Made by a program: the position numbers and the translations under genes. Below are positions 32,400-39,450 of a stretch of DNA of 47,725 bases, one piece after another; position 1 is the stretch's first letter, and each line of letters starts with the position of its first letter. The notes below the pieces were generated by a model, which made no database searches, was not told the origin of the DNA, and was given only the letters and a program-made list of their open reading frames with translations. The DNA is from Brochothrix campestris FSL F6-1037 (GTDB lineage: Bacteria > Bacillota > Bacilli > Lactobacillales > Listeriaceae): the NCBI RefSeq assembly GCF_000525915.1, contig NZ_AODH01000015.1, forward strand, positions 1-47,725. The letters are read 5' to 3'.

Positions 32400-32998
32400 G
32401 ACTTTTCGCTACGGAGAATCCAGTACCCTTTTTCTTTCACAACAATTTCGCAGTTGCCGAACACTGCTGTCATTTTATCAAAGGCAGATGGTGCCCCTTG
32501 TTTTTTCTGGATAACAACCCAAAGACTACCACCCACTCGCAAATGATCAATCGCCTGTTCTAAAATCTCATGCACGACTTGTTTACCCGCACGAATTGGC
32601 GGATTCGTTAAAATCGCAGCAAAATCTGTTTTAACGACATTCGCATAAGCAGCACTTTCATAGACCACTACATTAGTTACCGTATTAAGTTGTGCATTTT
32701 CGGTCGCTAATTCCAACGCCCGATCATTCACATCAATCATATGTACCGTGCGTGACGTATCTTCATTGGCTAACGCTATCCCGATTGGGCCATAACCACA
32801 TCCAACGTCTAACAAATCGCCAGCCATTGGTGGGAACCCAAACGCGTCAATTAACACACGCGAACCGAAATCGATGCTGTTTTTGGAAAAGACGCCGGCA
32901 TCGCTGATGAATTGAAAAGTTGTGCCGCGCAACGGGAATTCCCATTGTTGGCGATGATGCTCTAAATCAGTGTTCTTCGTATAATAGTGACGTTCCAT
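32396..32998 (-). CDS. RsmC-like class I SAM-dependent methyltransferase (YbxB)
   Basis: The protein has 200 residues and a single Rossmann methyltransferase domain. Motif I is LLDVGCGYGPIGIALA (about residues 62-77) and motif IV is ILTNPPIRAG (about 133-142). The N-P-P motif is typical of enzymes that methylate exocyclic amino groups of bases, such as RsmC, the 16S G1207 N2-methyltransferase. It lacks the extra N-terminal domain of E. coli RsmC, as Gram-positive versions do. A position between rplL and rpoB is conserved in Bacillus (ybxB). The substrate is inferred from the family. Confidence 0.88.
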   Translation of the reverse strand: MERHYYTKNTDLEHHRQQWEFPLRGTTFQFISDAGVFSKNSIDFGSRVLIDAFGFPPMAGDLLDVGCGYGPIGIALANEDTSRTVHMIDVNDRALELATENAQLNTVTNVVVYESAAYANVVKTDFAAILTNPPIRAGKQVVHEILEQAIDHLRVGGSLWVVIQKKQGAPSAFDKMTAVFGNCEIVVKEKGYWILRSEKS

Positions 32999-33044
32999 TT
33001 TATCCCTCCTTTTCTTTATTAAGGAATTGTATTCATGTAAATAA

Positions 33045-33170
33045 AGAAAAAAAGAGCTGTTTGCATTAAGCTTATGTTAAGCATACAACAGCCTGAGCTG
33101 ATGCATGACTCAACAACATATCTAACGTCTCAGAAGATTCGTCAGTTACAACTTAAACAAACAGTTCTCT
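33045..33170 (-). terminator. Structured terminator or attenuator between rplL and the methyltransferase gene
   Basis: On the minus strand a long stem, with AGAG and CTGTTTG and TTAAG in 33151-33170 pairing with CTTAA, CAAACAG and CTCT in 33053-33071, closes a large loop and is followed by a U run. Inside are at least two smaller hairpins (CTGACG/CGTTAG; TGAG/CTCA), and GCTTA/TAAGC competes with the closing stem. The form is more elaborate than a simple terminator. Confidence 0.65.
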
Positions 33171-33195
33171 TATTTACGCTACGTTGAAACAGTTA

Positions 33196-33561
33196 TTATT
33201 TAATAACTGCGCTTGCGCCAGCTTCTTCAAGTTGAGCAAGAATTTCTTCTGCTTCAGCTTTAGCTGCGCCTTCTTTAATTACTTTAGGAGCGTTATCTAC
33301 CATTTCTTTAGCTTCTTTAAGACCTAAGCCAGTAACAGTACGTACAACTTTGATTACTTTAACTTTAGAAGAACCAGCAGATGTTAATTCAACATCAAAC
33401 TCAGTTTTTTCTTCAGCGGCAGCAGCGCCACCAGCAGCAGCAGCTACAGGAGCAGCAGCAGTAACACCAAATTCTTCTTCGATTGCTTTTACTAAGTCGT
33501 TTAATTCTACAACAGTCGCTTCTTTTACAGATGCGATGATATCTTCAATATTTAAGGCCAT
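33196..33561 (-). CDS. rplL: 50S ribosomal protein L7/L12 (bL12)
   Basis: L7/L12 has 121 residues and forms the flexible stalk dimers that recruit translation GTPases. The N-terminal dimerisation domain ([20 protein letters not shown]), Ala-rich hinge (about residues 35-50) and globular C-terminal domain ([20 protein letters not shown]) are intact. It lies 30 bases after rplJ and is followed by a structured terminator region. Confidence 0.98.
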   Translation of the reverse strand: MALNIEDIIASVKEATVVELNDLVKAIEEEFGVTAAAPVAAAAGGAAAAEEKTEFDVELTSAGSSKVKVIKVVRTVTGLGLKEAKEMVDNAPKVIKEGAAKAEAEEILAQLEEAGASAVIK

Positions 33562-33591
33562 GATATAATTCCTCCATTTTTTATATAGTTT

Positions 33592-34095
33592 TTATGCTTC
33601 TTCTTGCTCTTTTTGTTCTGCAACAGCTTTAGTAAGCATTGCGAAGTTACGCATAGGTGCTTGTAAAACTGATACTAACATTGAAAGTAAACCTTCGCGT
33701 GATGGTAATGATGCAATTGTGTTGATTTCTTCAACGCCAACTACGTTACCTTCGATAACGCCCGCTTTAATTTCTAATGCTTCATTTGCTTTCGCAAAAT
33801 CGTAAATGATTTTAGCAGGGGCAACAACGTCATCATTACTGAATGCGATTGCGTTAGGACCTGTTAAAGCTTCATTTAAACCTTCGTAGTTTGCAGCAGT
33901 AGCAGCACGACGAACTAAACCGTTTTTCAACACTTTAAGTTCAACACCAGCTTCACGTAATTGTTTACGTAATTCTGTAACTTGCTCAACTGTAAGACCA
34001 CGATAGTCGACAACGATAGTTGAAACACTATTTTCTAATTTTGTTTGGATTTCAGAAACCAAACCTTTTTTGACTTCAATAGCAGCTTGACTCAA
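33592..34095 (-). CDS. rplJ: 50S ribosomal protein L10 (uL10), TTG start
   Basis: L10 has 167 residues and is the stalk base that carries the L7/L12 dimers on its C-terminal helix. [20 protein letters not shown] and [17 protein letters not shown] are diagnostic. The start codon is TTG at 34095, eight bases after AGGAGG; no ATG lies nearby in frame. The gene is preceded by a classical L10 leader, so expression of rplJ-rplL should be repressed by the L10-L12 complex. Confidence 0.96.
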   Translation of the reverse strand: MSQAAIEVKKGLVSEIQTKLENSVSTIVVDYRGLTVEQVTELRKQLREAGVELKVLKNGLVRRAATAANYEGLNEALTGPNAIAFSNDDVVAPAKIIYDFAKANEALEIKAGVIEGNVVGVEEINTIASLPSREGLLSMLVSVLQAPMRNFAMLTKAVAEQKEQEEA

Positions 34096-34143
34096 AATTT
34101 ACACCTCCTCTTATAATTAGTGACACTTTTTTATAAGTAATAA

Positions 34144-34262
34144 AAAACCTCTGCACACCGTAGATAGCGTCAGAGGTTTTACTGATAAATCAGTAGTCAA
34201 AAAATCCTCGGTAGGTTTTTAAAACGCGAACGTTCCCTACTGTCTACGGTAAGAGATATTTA
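34144..34262 (-). ncRNA. L10 leader (ribosomal protein autoregulation)
   Basis: The RNA upstream of rplJ has the conserved CCGTAGACAGTAGGGAACG core pairing with later CCTAC and CTACTG segments. It ends in a 10-bp stem AAAACCTCTG/CAGAGGTTTT (34144-34153 with 34171-34180) and U run, an intrinsic terminator. This matches the L10_leader of Firmicutes, which binds L10(L12)4 to lower rplJL expression. Confidence 0.88.
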
Positions 34263-34281
34263 ATTATCACCAATGTTCTAA

Positions 34282-34310
34282 ATGATATCAGAACATCGAG
34301 ATGTTGTCAA
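34282..34310 (-). promoter_or_regulatory. Sigma-A promoter for rplJ-rplL
   Basis: A consensus -35 box TTGACA (34305-34310), a 17-base spacer and the -10 box TATCAT (34282-34287) form the promoter. It lies immediately beyond the rplA stop. Confidence 0.85.
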
Positions 34311-34313
34311 CTA

Positions 34314-35006
34314 TTAACCAAGAGTTGAAGGTTCAACTTTAAGACCAGGTCCCATTGTTGAAGCAACTGCTAAGTTTTTAATGTAAACACCTTTAGCTGA
34401 TGATGGTTTAGCTTTAAGAACAACTTCGTGAACTGCTTTGAAGTTTTCCATTAATTTTTCAGTACCGAAAGATTTTTTACCGATGATGAATTGTAGGTTA
34501 CCTACTTTATCAACACGGTATTCAACTTTACCAGCTTTAATGTCGTTAACTGCTTTCGTAACGTCCATAGTAACTGTTCCAGTTTTAGGGTTAGGCATTA
34601 AACCTTTAGGTCCTAACACACGACCTAAACGACCAATTTGACCCATCATGTCTGGTGTTGCAACGATAACGTCGAAGTCGAACCAGCCACCTTGGATTTT
34701 TTCAAGGTATTCAGCTTCACCTACGTAGTCAGCGCCAGCTGCTTCAGCTTCAGCAGCTTTAGCACCTTTTGCTAATACTAAAACACGTTGTGTTTTACCA
34801 GTACCGTTTGGTAATACAACAGCACCACGAATTTGTTGATCCGCTTGTTTAGGATCTACTCCTAAGCGATATGATACTTCGATTGTAGCATCAAAATTAA
34901 CAAAGTCGATTGCTTGTACTAATTCGATTGCTTCAGAACCAGCGTAAGCTTTTTCTGCATCAATTTTTTTAGCAGCTTCGATATATTTTTTACTTTTCTT
35001 AACCAT
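34314..35006 (-). CDS. rplA: 50S ribosomal protein L1 (uL1)
   Basis: L1 has 230 residues and forms the mobile stalk by the E site. [15 protein letters not shown] and the N-terminal [14 protein letters not shown] are diagnostic. In many bacteria L1 represses rplK-rplA by binding its own mRNA; the rplK-rplA spacer here holds hairpins that could serve. GGAGGAG precedes the ATG. Confidence 0.97.
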   Translation of the reverse strand: MVKKSKKYIEAAKKIDAEKAYAGSEAIELVQAIDFVNFDATIEVSYRLGVDPKQADQQIRGAVVLPNGTGKTQRVLVLAKGAKAAEAEAAGADYVGEAEYLEKIQGGWFDFDVIVATPDMMGQIGRLGRVLGPKGLMPNPKTGTVTMDVTKAVNDIKAGKVEYRVDKVGNLQFIIGKKSFGTEKLMENFKAVHEVVLKAKPSSAKGVYIKNLAVASTMGPGLKVEPSTLG

Positions 35007-35052
35007 TTTTTATTCTCCTCCTCAAATGTGGTATTAGCGGAATTTCCTCCCA

Positions 35053-35105
35053 CCTTTAAGGTCGTACCAAAGCACAACCTTTTAAAACAAAACATGCCGT
35101 TTATA
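35053..35105 (-). promoter_or_regulatory. Folded rplK-rplA spacer
   Basis: The 111-base gap contains an 8-bp hairpin (35058-35065 with 35074-35081, one G-U) and a smaller GCC/GGC hairpin before the rplA ribosome-binding site. It is a candidate L1 target or mRNA processing site; the function is inferred. Confidence 0.4.
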
Positions 35106-35117
35106 GGCAACCGAAGA

Positions 35118-35543
35118 TTAATCTTCGATTGTGATTCCCATTGAACGAGCAGTACCTTCGACCATTAACATAGCAGCTTCTACGCTACCAGCATTTAAGT
35201 CAGGCATTTTTGTTTCAGCGATTTCACGAACTTGATCGCGTTTAACAGTTGCAACTTTGTTTGTGTTTGGTTCACCAGAACCTTTTTCAACGCCTGCAGC
35301 TTTTTTAAGTAAAACTGCTGCTGGTGGTGTTTTTGTTATGAATGTAAATGAACGATCTTCATATACAGAAATAACAACTGGGATGATCAAACCTGCTTGA
35401 TCTTGTGTACGAGCGTTAAACTCTTTACAGAAGCCCATGATGTTAACACCTGCTTGACCTAATGCAGGACCTACCGGCGGTGCAGGGTTTGCTTTACCTG
35501 CGGGGATTTGTAATTTTACTACTTTAGTTACTTTCTTAGCCAT
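35118..35543 (-). CDS. rplK: 50S ribosomal protein L11 (uL11)
   Basis: L11 has 141 residues and forms the GTPase-associated centre with 23S rRNA; it is needed for stringent RelA activation and is the thiostrepton site. The Pro-rich N-terminal segment ([20 protein letters not shown]) and C-terminal RNA-binding [11 protein letters not shown]-like end ([15 protein letters not shown]) are clear. The start is ATG 35543, seven bases after AGGAGG-type signal; three upstream open codons are dropped. Confidence 0.97.
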   Translation of the reverse strand: MAKKVTKVVKLQIPAGKANPAPPVGPALGQAGVNIMGFCKEFNARTQDQAGLIIPVVISVYEDRSFTFITKTPPAAVLLKKAAGVEKGSGEPNTNKVATVKRDQVREIAETKMPDLNAGSVEAAMLMVEGTARSMGITIED

Positions 35544-35580
35544 GAGACACACCTCCTTAAGTCAGTGATGTGGTTAAATT

Positions 35581-35595
35581 GGGTGCTTTACACCC
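35581..35595 (-). repeat. Small hairpin in the rplK leader
   Basis: GGGTG/CACCC with a five-base loop lies about 40 bases before rplK. Its flank (aattgggtgctt, 35577-35588) is repeated at 35697-35708, on the far side of the promoter. Confidence 0.45.
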
Positions 35596-35644
35596 TCCCA
35601 CTCATCTTTGCTCTTGGCTGATACGTTTGAACACGTACTTAAGA

Positions 35645-35673
35645 ATCTTAACATCTCGAAAAGATTTCGTCAA
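35645..35673 (-). promoter_or_regulatory. Sigma-A promoter for rplK-rplA
   Basis: The -35 box TTGACG (35668-35673), a 17-base spacer and the -10 box TAAGAT (35645-35650) form the promoter. It has the same two boxes as the str operon promoter. Confidence 0.83.
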
Positions 35674-35734
35674 CTGGAATGTTTTCCGTCGTTTTTAATT
35701 GGGTGCTTAACAGCGCTTATCAAAGGTGTCGATG

Positions 35735-35768
35735 CAAAAAAAAAAATCACCCGCAGGCGATCTTTTTT
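35735..35768 (-). terminator. Terminator after nusG
   Basis: The stem ATCGCC/GGTGAT (35756-35761 with 35746-35751, one G-U, loop of four) is followed by eleven U on the minus strand. The opposite face has a T run too, so it may work in both directions. Confidence 0.82.
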
Positions 35769-35788
35769 GATGGTAAGCAAACAGCGCG

Positions 35789-35838
35789 TTCGAGCGTTCC
35801 AATTTCTTCAGTTCTAAACGGTTGTGTTCACTTTTACT
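35789..35838. repeat. 50-bp direct repeat, copy 1
   Basis: This copy is identical to 35906-35955 over 50 bases, with a 117-base offset. It lies between the nusG terminator and nusG, in the 3' untranslated region of nusG. Confidence 0.95.
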
Positions 35839-35905
35839 TATCCAGTTACCCCAACCAGAACTTTGGAAATTTCACGCTCTCTACCCGATGCTATATAACC
35901 GCAAC

Positions 35906-35955
35906 TTCGAGCGTTCCAATTTCTTCAGTTCTAAACGGTTGTGTTCACTTTTACT
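35906..35955. repeat. 50-bp direct repeat, copy 2
   Basis: This is the second copy of the repeat at 35789-35838. It ends one base before the nusG stop codon. The 67 bases between the copies are unique, so this looks like a duplication of a 3'-UTR segment. Confidence 0.95.
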
Positions 35956-35956
35956 A

Positions 35957-36511
35957 TTAGATTTTTTCTACTTGGTTGAAATCAACTTCTACTGGTGTTT
36001 CACGGCCAAACATGTCAACAATAACGCGGGCCTTACCTTTTGATTCATCAATTTCAGTGATTTTACCAGCAAATTCAGCAAATGGTCCTTCTTTCACCAT
36101 TACTGTATCGCCTAACACGTAATCCAATTCAACGGCATGTTCTTCAACACCCATGTTTTTAAAGACGCGTTCGATTTCATCATCTAACATCGGTGATGGT
36201 TTTGAACCTGAACCAGCCGAACCAACGAAACCAGTCACACCTGGTGTGTTACGGACAACGTACCATGAATCATCTGTCATAATTAACTCAACCAAGACAT
36301 AACCTGGGAATACCTTATGTTTAACAACCTTTGTTTTACCGTTTTTAGTTTCTGTTTCTTCTTCTTCGGGTACTAACACGCGGAAGATTTTATCATCCAT
36401 CCCCATTGATTCAATTCGTTTTTCTAAGTTGATTTTAACTTTGTTTTCATAACCTGAATACGTGTGTACAACATACCAATCTTTATCCATAATATGTGTG
36501 GAAAGACTCAT
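35957..36511 (-). CDS. nusG: Transcription termination/antitermination factor NusG
   Basis: NusG binds the RNA polymerase clamp through its N-terminal NGN domain and links to S10 or Rho through the C-terminal KOW domain. DWYVVHTYSGYENKVK, TDDSWYVVRNTPGVTGFVG and the KOW part (GPFAEFAGKITEI...MFGRETPVEVDF) are clear. Start choice is uncertain. ATG 36511 gives 184 residues and lies 15 bases after GGAGGG. ATG 36490 gives the 177-residue length of Bacillus NusG but has no obvious ribosome-binding site. A promoter and a terminator-like hairpin precede it, and a duplicated 3' region follows. Confidence 0.95.
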   Translation of the reverse strand: MSLSTHIMDKDWYVVHTYSGYENKVKINLEKRIESMGMDDKIFRVLVPEEEETETKNGKTKVVKHKVFPGYVLVELIMTDDSWYVVRNTPGVTGFVGSAGSGSKPSPMLDDEIERVFKNMGVEEHAVELDYVLGDTVMVKEGPFAEFAGKITEIDESKGKARVIVDMFGRETPVEVDFNQVEKI

Positions 36512-36554
36512 TGAGCGCTTTCCCAACCCTCCTCATAATTTCGTATTATTTTTA

Positions 36555-36589
36555 GCAAAATAAAAAACCCGTGTTACACATGCGGGTTT
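36555..36589 (-). terminator. Terminator-like hairpin in the nusG leader
   Basis: The stem AAACCCG/CGGGTTT (36583-36589 with 36565-36571) is followed by a U-rich tail on the minus strand. It lies after the nusG promoter and before nusG. It may therefore be an attenuator for nusG, or the secE terminator with partial read-through. Confidence 0.75.
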
Positions 36590-36602
36590 CTCTCGTAGAC
36601 AT

Positions 36603-36630
36603 AGTATAGCACTATTACTGTTGAATTAAA
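36603..36630 (-). promoter_or_regulatory. Probable promoter for nusG
   Basis: An extended -10 element TGCTATACT (TATACT at 36603-36608) lies 16 bases after a weak -35 box TTTAAT (36625-36630). It is placed between the secE stop and the hairpin at 36555-36589. Confidence 0.55.
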
Positions 36631-36636
36631 AGTTAA

Positions 36637-36816
36637 TCAATTAATAAGGTCAACTAAAGCACCGATACCCCAATCACTAAGCATGAAGAATAGCGCTAAA
36701 AAGACGACCGTAAACACAACGATTGTTGTATAGTTCACGACTTCTTTACCAGTTGGCCAAACAACCTTGCCTAATTCACTTTTGACACCTTTAAAAAATC
36801 CTTGCTTGCTTGCCAT
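36637..36816 (-). CDS. secE: Protein translocase subunit SecE
   Basis: SecE has 59 residues and is the short Gram-positive form with an amphipathic N-terminal helix (FFKGVKSELGKVVWPTGKEV) and one membrane segment (IVVFTVVFLALFFMLSDWGI). It clamps SecY in the translocon. The start is ATG 36816, eight bases after GAGGG; the in-frame TTG five codons earlier is rejected. It follows rpmG by 32 bases, the usual rpmG-secE-nusG order. Confidence 0.96.
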   Translation of the reverse strand: MASKQGFFKGVKSELGKVVWPTGKEVVNYTTIVVFTVVFLALFFMLSDWGIGALVDLIN

Positions 36817-36848
36817 GGTTGGTTCCCTCAATTCTTTATCTGATAAGA

Positions 36849-36999
36849 TTATTTTGTTTCACGATGTTTTGTATGTTTTTTACAATATTTACAATGCTTG
36901 TTCATTTCTAGGCGAACAGTACGAGCTGAAGCACCCAATGTAATTGAATAATTACGAGAACCGCACTCTACACACGCTAGGGATGCTTTTTTTTTGCAC
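36849..36999 (-). pseudogene. rpmG: 50S ribosomal protein L33 (bL33), frameshifted at codon 3-4
   Basis: L33 is a zinc-ribbon protein of the large subunit. The downstream frame has [10 protein letters not shown] and CKYCKKH, two C-x2-C pairs, so this is the zinc-binding type, ending HTKHRETK. The natural start is GTG 36999, eight bases after GAGGAG. A run of nine A (36987-36995) right after it breaks the frame. With eight A the protein is a normal 49 residues. Without that correction the frame has no start or ribosome-binding site of its own. Firmicutes usually have further L33 copies, so a real loss would not be lethal, but a read error is likelier. Confidence 0.86.
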
Positions 37000-37038
37000 G
37001 TTTGACACTCCTCTAATAAAATACTTAATCTATCAAAA

Positions 37039-37067
37039 ATCGTAACACGTCCGTTTTTGTTTGTCAA
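37039..37067 (-). promoter_or_regulatory. Sigma-A promoter for rpmG-secE
   Basis: A consensus -35 box TTGACA (37062-37067), a 17-base spacer and the -10 box TACGAT (37039-37044) lie between sigH and rpmG. Confidence 0.85.
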
Positions 37068-37104
37068 ATCATCGCATAACCGATTGTTTGACGAACAGCC
37101 TTTT

Positions 37105-37710
37105 TCATCGTATCGCTTTTTTGCGAATCCGTTGCAAAGCATTATCAATCGCTTTCTCGGATTTAGCCAATGTCTGCGCAATTTCAGCATAGCTTTTGCC
37201 AGCGATGTACTCATTCACCACTGCCGATTCAAACGTCGTTAACCGCTCTGCTAAATGTTTGAGCAAAGCGGCTTCGCGCTCTTGTGCAAGCAACGCCTTC
37301 TCAGGTAACTCATGCGCACTCGATGTCGCAATGGTATCTAATAGCGTCCACTCTTCTGCAGCACTGGCAGACAGTGGCATGTCGAGCGATAACGAGTTTG
37401 TTAACAGTTCATGCTTTTTACGGGTGGCACTTTTGATGGCGGTAATCACTTGACGTTCAATGCATAAACGCATAAAGGTTGCAAAGGAGGCTGTTGCTTC
37501 TTCATTGTAGTCACGTACCGCCTTCAAAAAACCAATCGATGCTTCTTGCATCAAATCATCGCGATCACCTGTTTTCAAAAAGTAGTGACTAATAATGCGC
37601 TTAATTTGTGGTTGATAATTTGCCAACAGCGTATCAAAGGCTTGGATATTACCCGCTTTGGCCGCAGCCAGCAATGTGGTTTCATCGTACTTGTGAACCT
37701 TTATCGACAT
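37105..37710 (-). CDS. sigH: RNA polymerase sigma factor SigH (sigma-30 family)
   Basis: SigH has 201 residues, the Listeria length. Region 2 shows [20 protein letters not shown] and the -10-binding [18 protein letters not shown]; region 4 shows the [31 protein letters not shown]. In Bacillus SigH drives early sporulation and competence genes; in Listeria, which does not sporulate, its role is minor. The start chosen is ATG 37710 after GGGGTG; the GTG three codons upstream overlaps that signal. It lies between rae1 and rpmG in conserved order. Confidence 0.93.
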   Translation of the reverse strand: MSIKVHKYDETTLLAAAKAGNIQAFDTLLANYQPQIKRIISHYFLKTGDRDDLMQEASIGFLKAVRDYNEEATASFATFMRLCIERQVITAIKSATRKKHELLTNSLSLDMPLSASAAEEWTLLDTIATSSAHELPEKALLAQEREAALLKHLAERLTTFESAVVNEYIAGKSYAEIAQTLAKSEKAIDNALQRIRKKAIR

Positions 37711-37776
37711 ACGTTTCACCCCGAGTCTCTTAGAATGATTGCTTGTCTTCAGTATAGGTATCCCGACCGGGACTCG

Positions 37777-38298
37777 TCAATCATTAGGCAAACGGCCACG
37801 ACGCCATTGCTCTAACGTTTCTTTCGTTTTCGGATCAATCGCTGCCATCAATTTTGGTGTTTGTGTATGAATCGTTTTAATTTCATCTGTTACTTCCCGT
37901 GCCATATCGCGAATTTCAATTAATAGTTCGCGAGCGGATAAACGCAAGGCGCCTTGGCCAAAAATCTGCCACTGTTCCGTCGCGTCACTCGTCGCTACAA
38001 TCACATTCGTCGCTGCATTAATATAATCACGGGCATGGGCTTCGATGTACTCATCTGCAATGGTCTGTTCTTCGGTGTAAACAATTTTCATGTTTTTAAA
38101 AAGCATTTCACTTTCTTTCCCTTTAACGAACTGGGCATCAAACACAACAATCGTTTGATAACCGGTATAAGCCGCATAGTCTGCCAGTTCTTCGAGCAGT
38201 TGTTCACGTGCGTGTGCGATTGACTGACGCTTGAGTCGTTCAAGATGCGCCCAATGACCAATCACATTGTACCCGTCCACAAACAGAATCGTCCTCAT
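37777..38298 (-). CDS. rae1: Rae1/YacP family ribosome-associated endoribonuclease (NYN domain)
   Basis: The protein has 173 residues and a single NYN (PIN-like) nuclease domain. The first acidic motif is ILFVDGYNVIGHW near the N-terminus, then VVFDAQFVKG and VIVATSDATEQ carry further acidic residues. In Bacillus subtilis this enzyme, Rae1 (formerly YacP), enters the A site and cleaves certain mRNAs during translation. It lies one base after rlmB, in the mrnC-rlmB-yacP set of RNA-processing genes. Function is inferred from the family. Confidence 0.92.
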   Translation of the reverse strand: MRTILFVDGYNVIGHWAHLERLKRQSIAHAREQLLEELADYAAYTGYQTIVVFDAQFVKGKESEMLFKNMKIVYTEEQTIADEYIEAHARDYINAATNVIVATSDATEQWQIFGQGALRLSARELLIEIRDMAREVTDEIKTIHTQTPKLMAAIDPKTKETLEQWRRGRLPND

Positions 38299-38299
38299 C

Positions 38300-39043
38300 T
38301 TACTTACCTAATGGTGAGCGTTTACGCAATACTTCAAACATAAGAATACTTGCTGCCACTGAGGCATTTAATGAAGTGACATGTCCGCGCATTGGTAAAC
38401 TCACAAGAAAATCACATTTTTCTACTGCTAAGCGTGAAATACCGCGACCTTCACTGCCGATAATAAGCGCAAGCGGTAAGGTCGGATCCATTGAACGATA
38501 ATCTTCTTTCGCCGAAGCATCTGTTCCAAAAATCCAAACACCTTGTTTCTTCAGTTCTTCAATCGTACGAGCAATGTTTGTCACACGCACAACCGGTACG
38601 TGTTCAATTGCACCTGTTGAAGCCTTAGCGACCGTTGCAGTTAAACCAACTGCACGACGTTTGGGGATGATAATTCCGTGTGCGCCAACTGTATCAGCTG
38701 TTCGCATGATTGAGCCGAGGTTATGTGGATCTTCGAGTTCATCTAAGATTAAGAAGAACGGATCCTCACCTTTATCAGCAGCTGCCTTAAATAAATCTTC
38801 CATCTCGGCATATTGGTAAGCTGCAACTTGAGCCGCTACTCCTTGATGCACTTGATCTGTTAATGAGTTCATTTTTTGTTTTGGAATCATCTGTACTTGC
38901 ACGCCACGTTTTTTAGCCAACGCTAATATTTGTGAGCCGACCCCTTTTTCTGTTCCCTCTTGTAACCATACTTTATTAATATCGCGATCAGAACGCAATA
39001 CTTCTAGCACAGGATTACGTCCTGCAATAATATCATCTGCCAT
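38300..39043 (-). CDS. rlmB: 23S rRNA 2'-O-methyltransferase RlmB (SpoU/TrmH family)
   Basis: RlmB has 247 residues. The N-terminal L30e-like domain binds RNA (IIAGRNPVLEVLRSDRDINK). The C-terminal SPOUT knot carries DELEDPHNLGSIMRTAD (motif 1), IIGSEGRGISRL (motif 2) and SLPMRGHVTSLNASVAASI (motif 3). E. coli RlmB methylates G2251 in the P-loop of 23S rRNA. It overlaps nothing but lies one base from both neighbours, so it is cotranscribed with mrnC. Confidence 0.93.
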   Translation of the reverse strand: MADDIIAGRNPVLEVLRSDRDINKVWLQEGTEKGVGSQILALAKKRGVQVQMIPKQKMNSLTDQVHQGVAAQVAAYQYAEMEDLFKAAADKGEDPFFLILDELEDPHNLGSIMRTADTVGAHGIIIPKRRAVGLTATVAKASTGAIEHVPVVRVTNIARTIEELKKQGVWIFGTDASAKEDYRSMDPTLPLALIIGSEGRGISRLAVEKCDFLVSLPMRGHVTSLNASVAASILMFEVLRKRSPLGK

Positions 39044-39044
39044 G

Positions 39045-39448
39045 TTATTTTCCTCCTTCTAATGCAGCGTCATGAAAAGCAAGCGCTGCGTTCATCAGTT
39101 CATTCAAACGATCTGTTTCATCAGTTAAGTATAAGTAGCCTATCAACGCTTCAAAGGCTGTTGAATAACGGTAGGTCATTAAGTCCGTATTTTTACGAAT
39201 CGTTTTCGACTTCGCATTGCGGCCGCGATTAACAATCGTTACTTCAAAGGCTGTTAAAGCCTCTGTTTCGAGCCAATGTTTTAAAATGCGATCCTGTGCT
39301 TTTGCGCTGACATAGTGGGTCGCTGTTGTGTGCAACCGATTCGGATTCGTCTTGCCTTGTCGCAGCAAATGATTCCGGACGGCAACTTCGAAAATGGCAT
39401 CGCCATGTAGGCCAGTGCCAAGCCGTTTAATTGTTTTAAATCTGCCAT
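39045..39448 (-). pseudogene. mrnC: Mini-ribonuclease III, frameshifted
   Basis: MrnC is an RNase III catalytic domain without a dsRNA-binding domain; it matures the ends of 23S rRNA. From ATG 39448 the frame reads MADLKQLNGLALAYM and then goes wrong at ATGGCGATG (39403-39404). With one more G it reads YMGDAIFEVAVRNHLLRQGK and joins the downstream frame, giving 134 residues with the catalytic GDA/E pair and STAFEALIGYLYL. It is the only -1 event among the frameshifts here, and the only one in a G run. It lies two bases after cysS. Confidence 0.87.
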
Positions 39449-39450
39449 TG

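Noticed and set aside
35789-35955. CRISPR-like repeat-spacer arrangement
   Set aside because: Only two copies exist, the 50-base repeat is too long and the 67-base interval does not fit CRISPR spacing; no cas genes are present.
35679-35960. Plus-strand ORF containing a repeated peptide
   Set aside because: The peptide repeat merely reflects the 50-bp DNA repeat after nusG; there is no ribosome-binding site, and the ORF lies across the terminator and the nusG 3' region.
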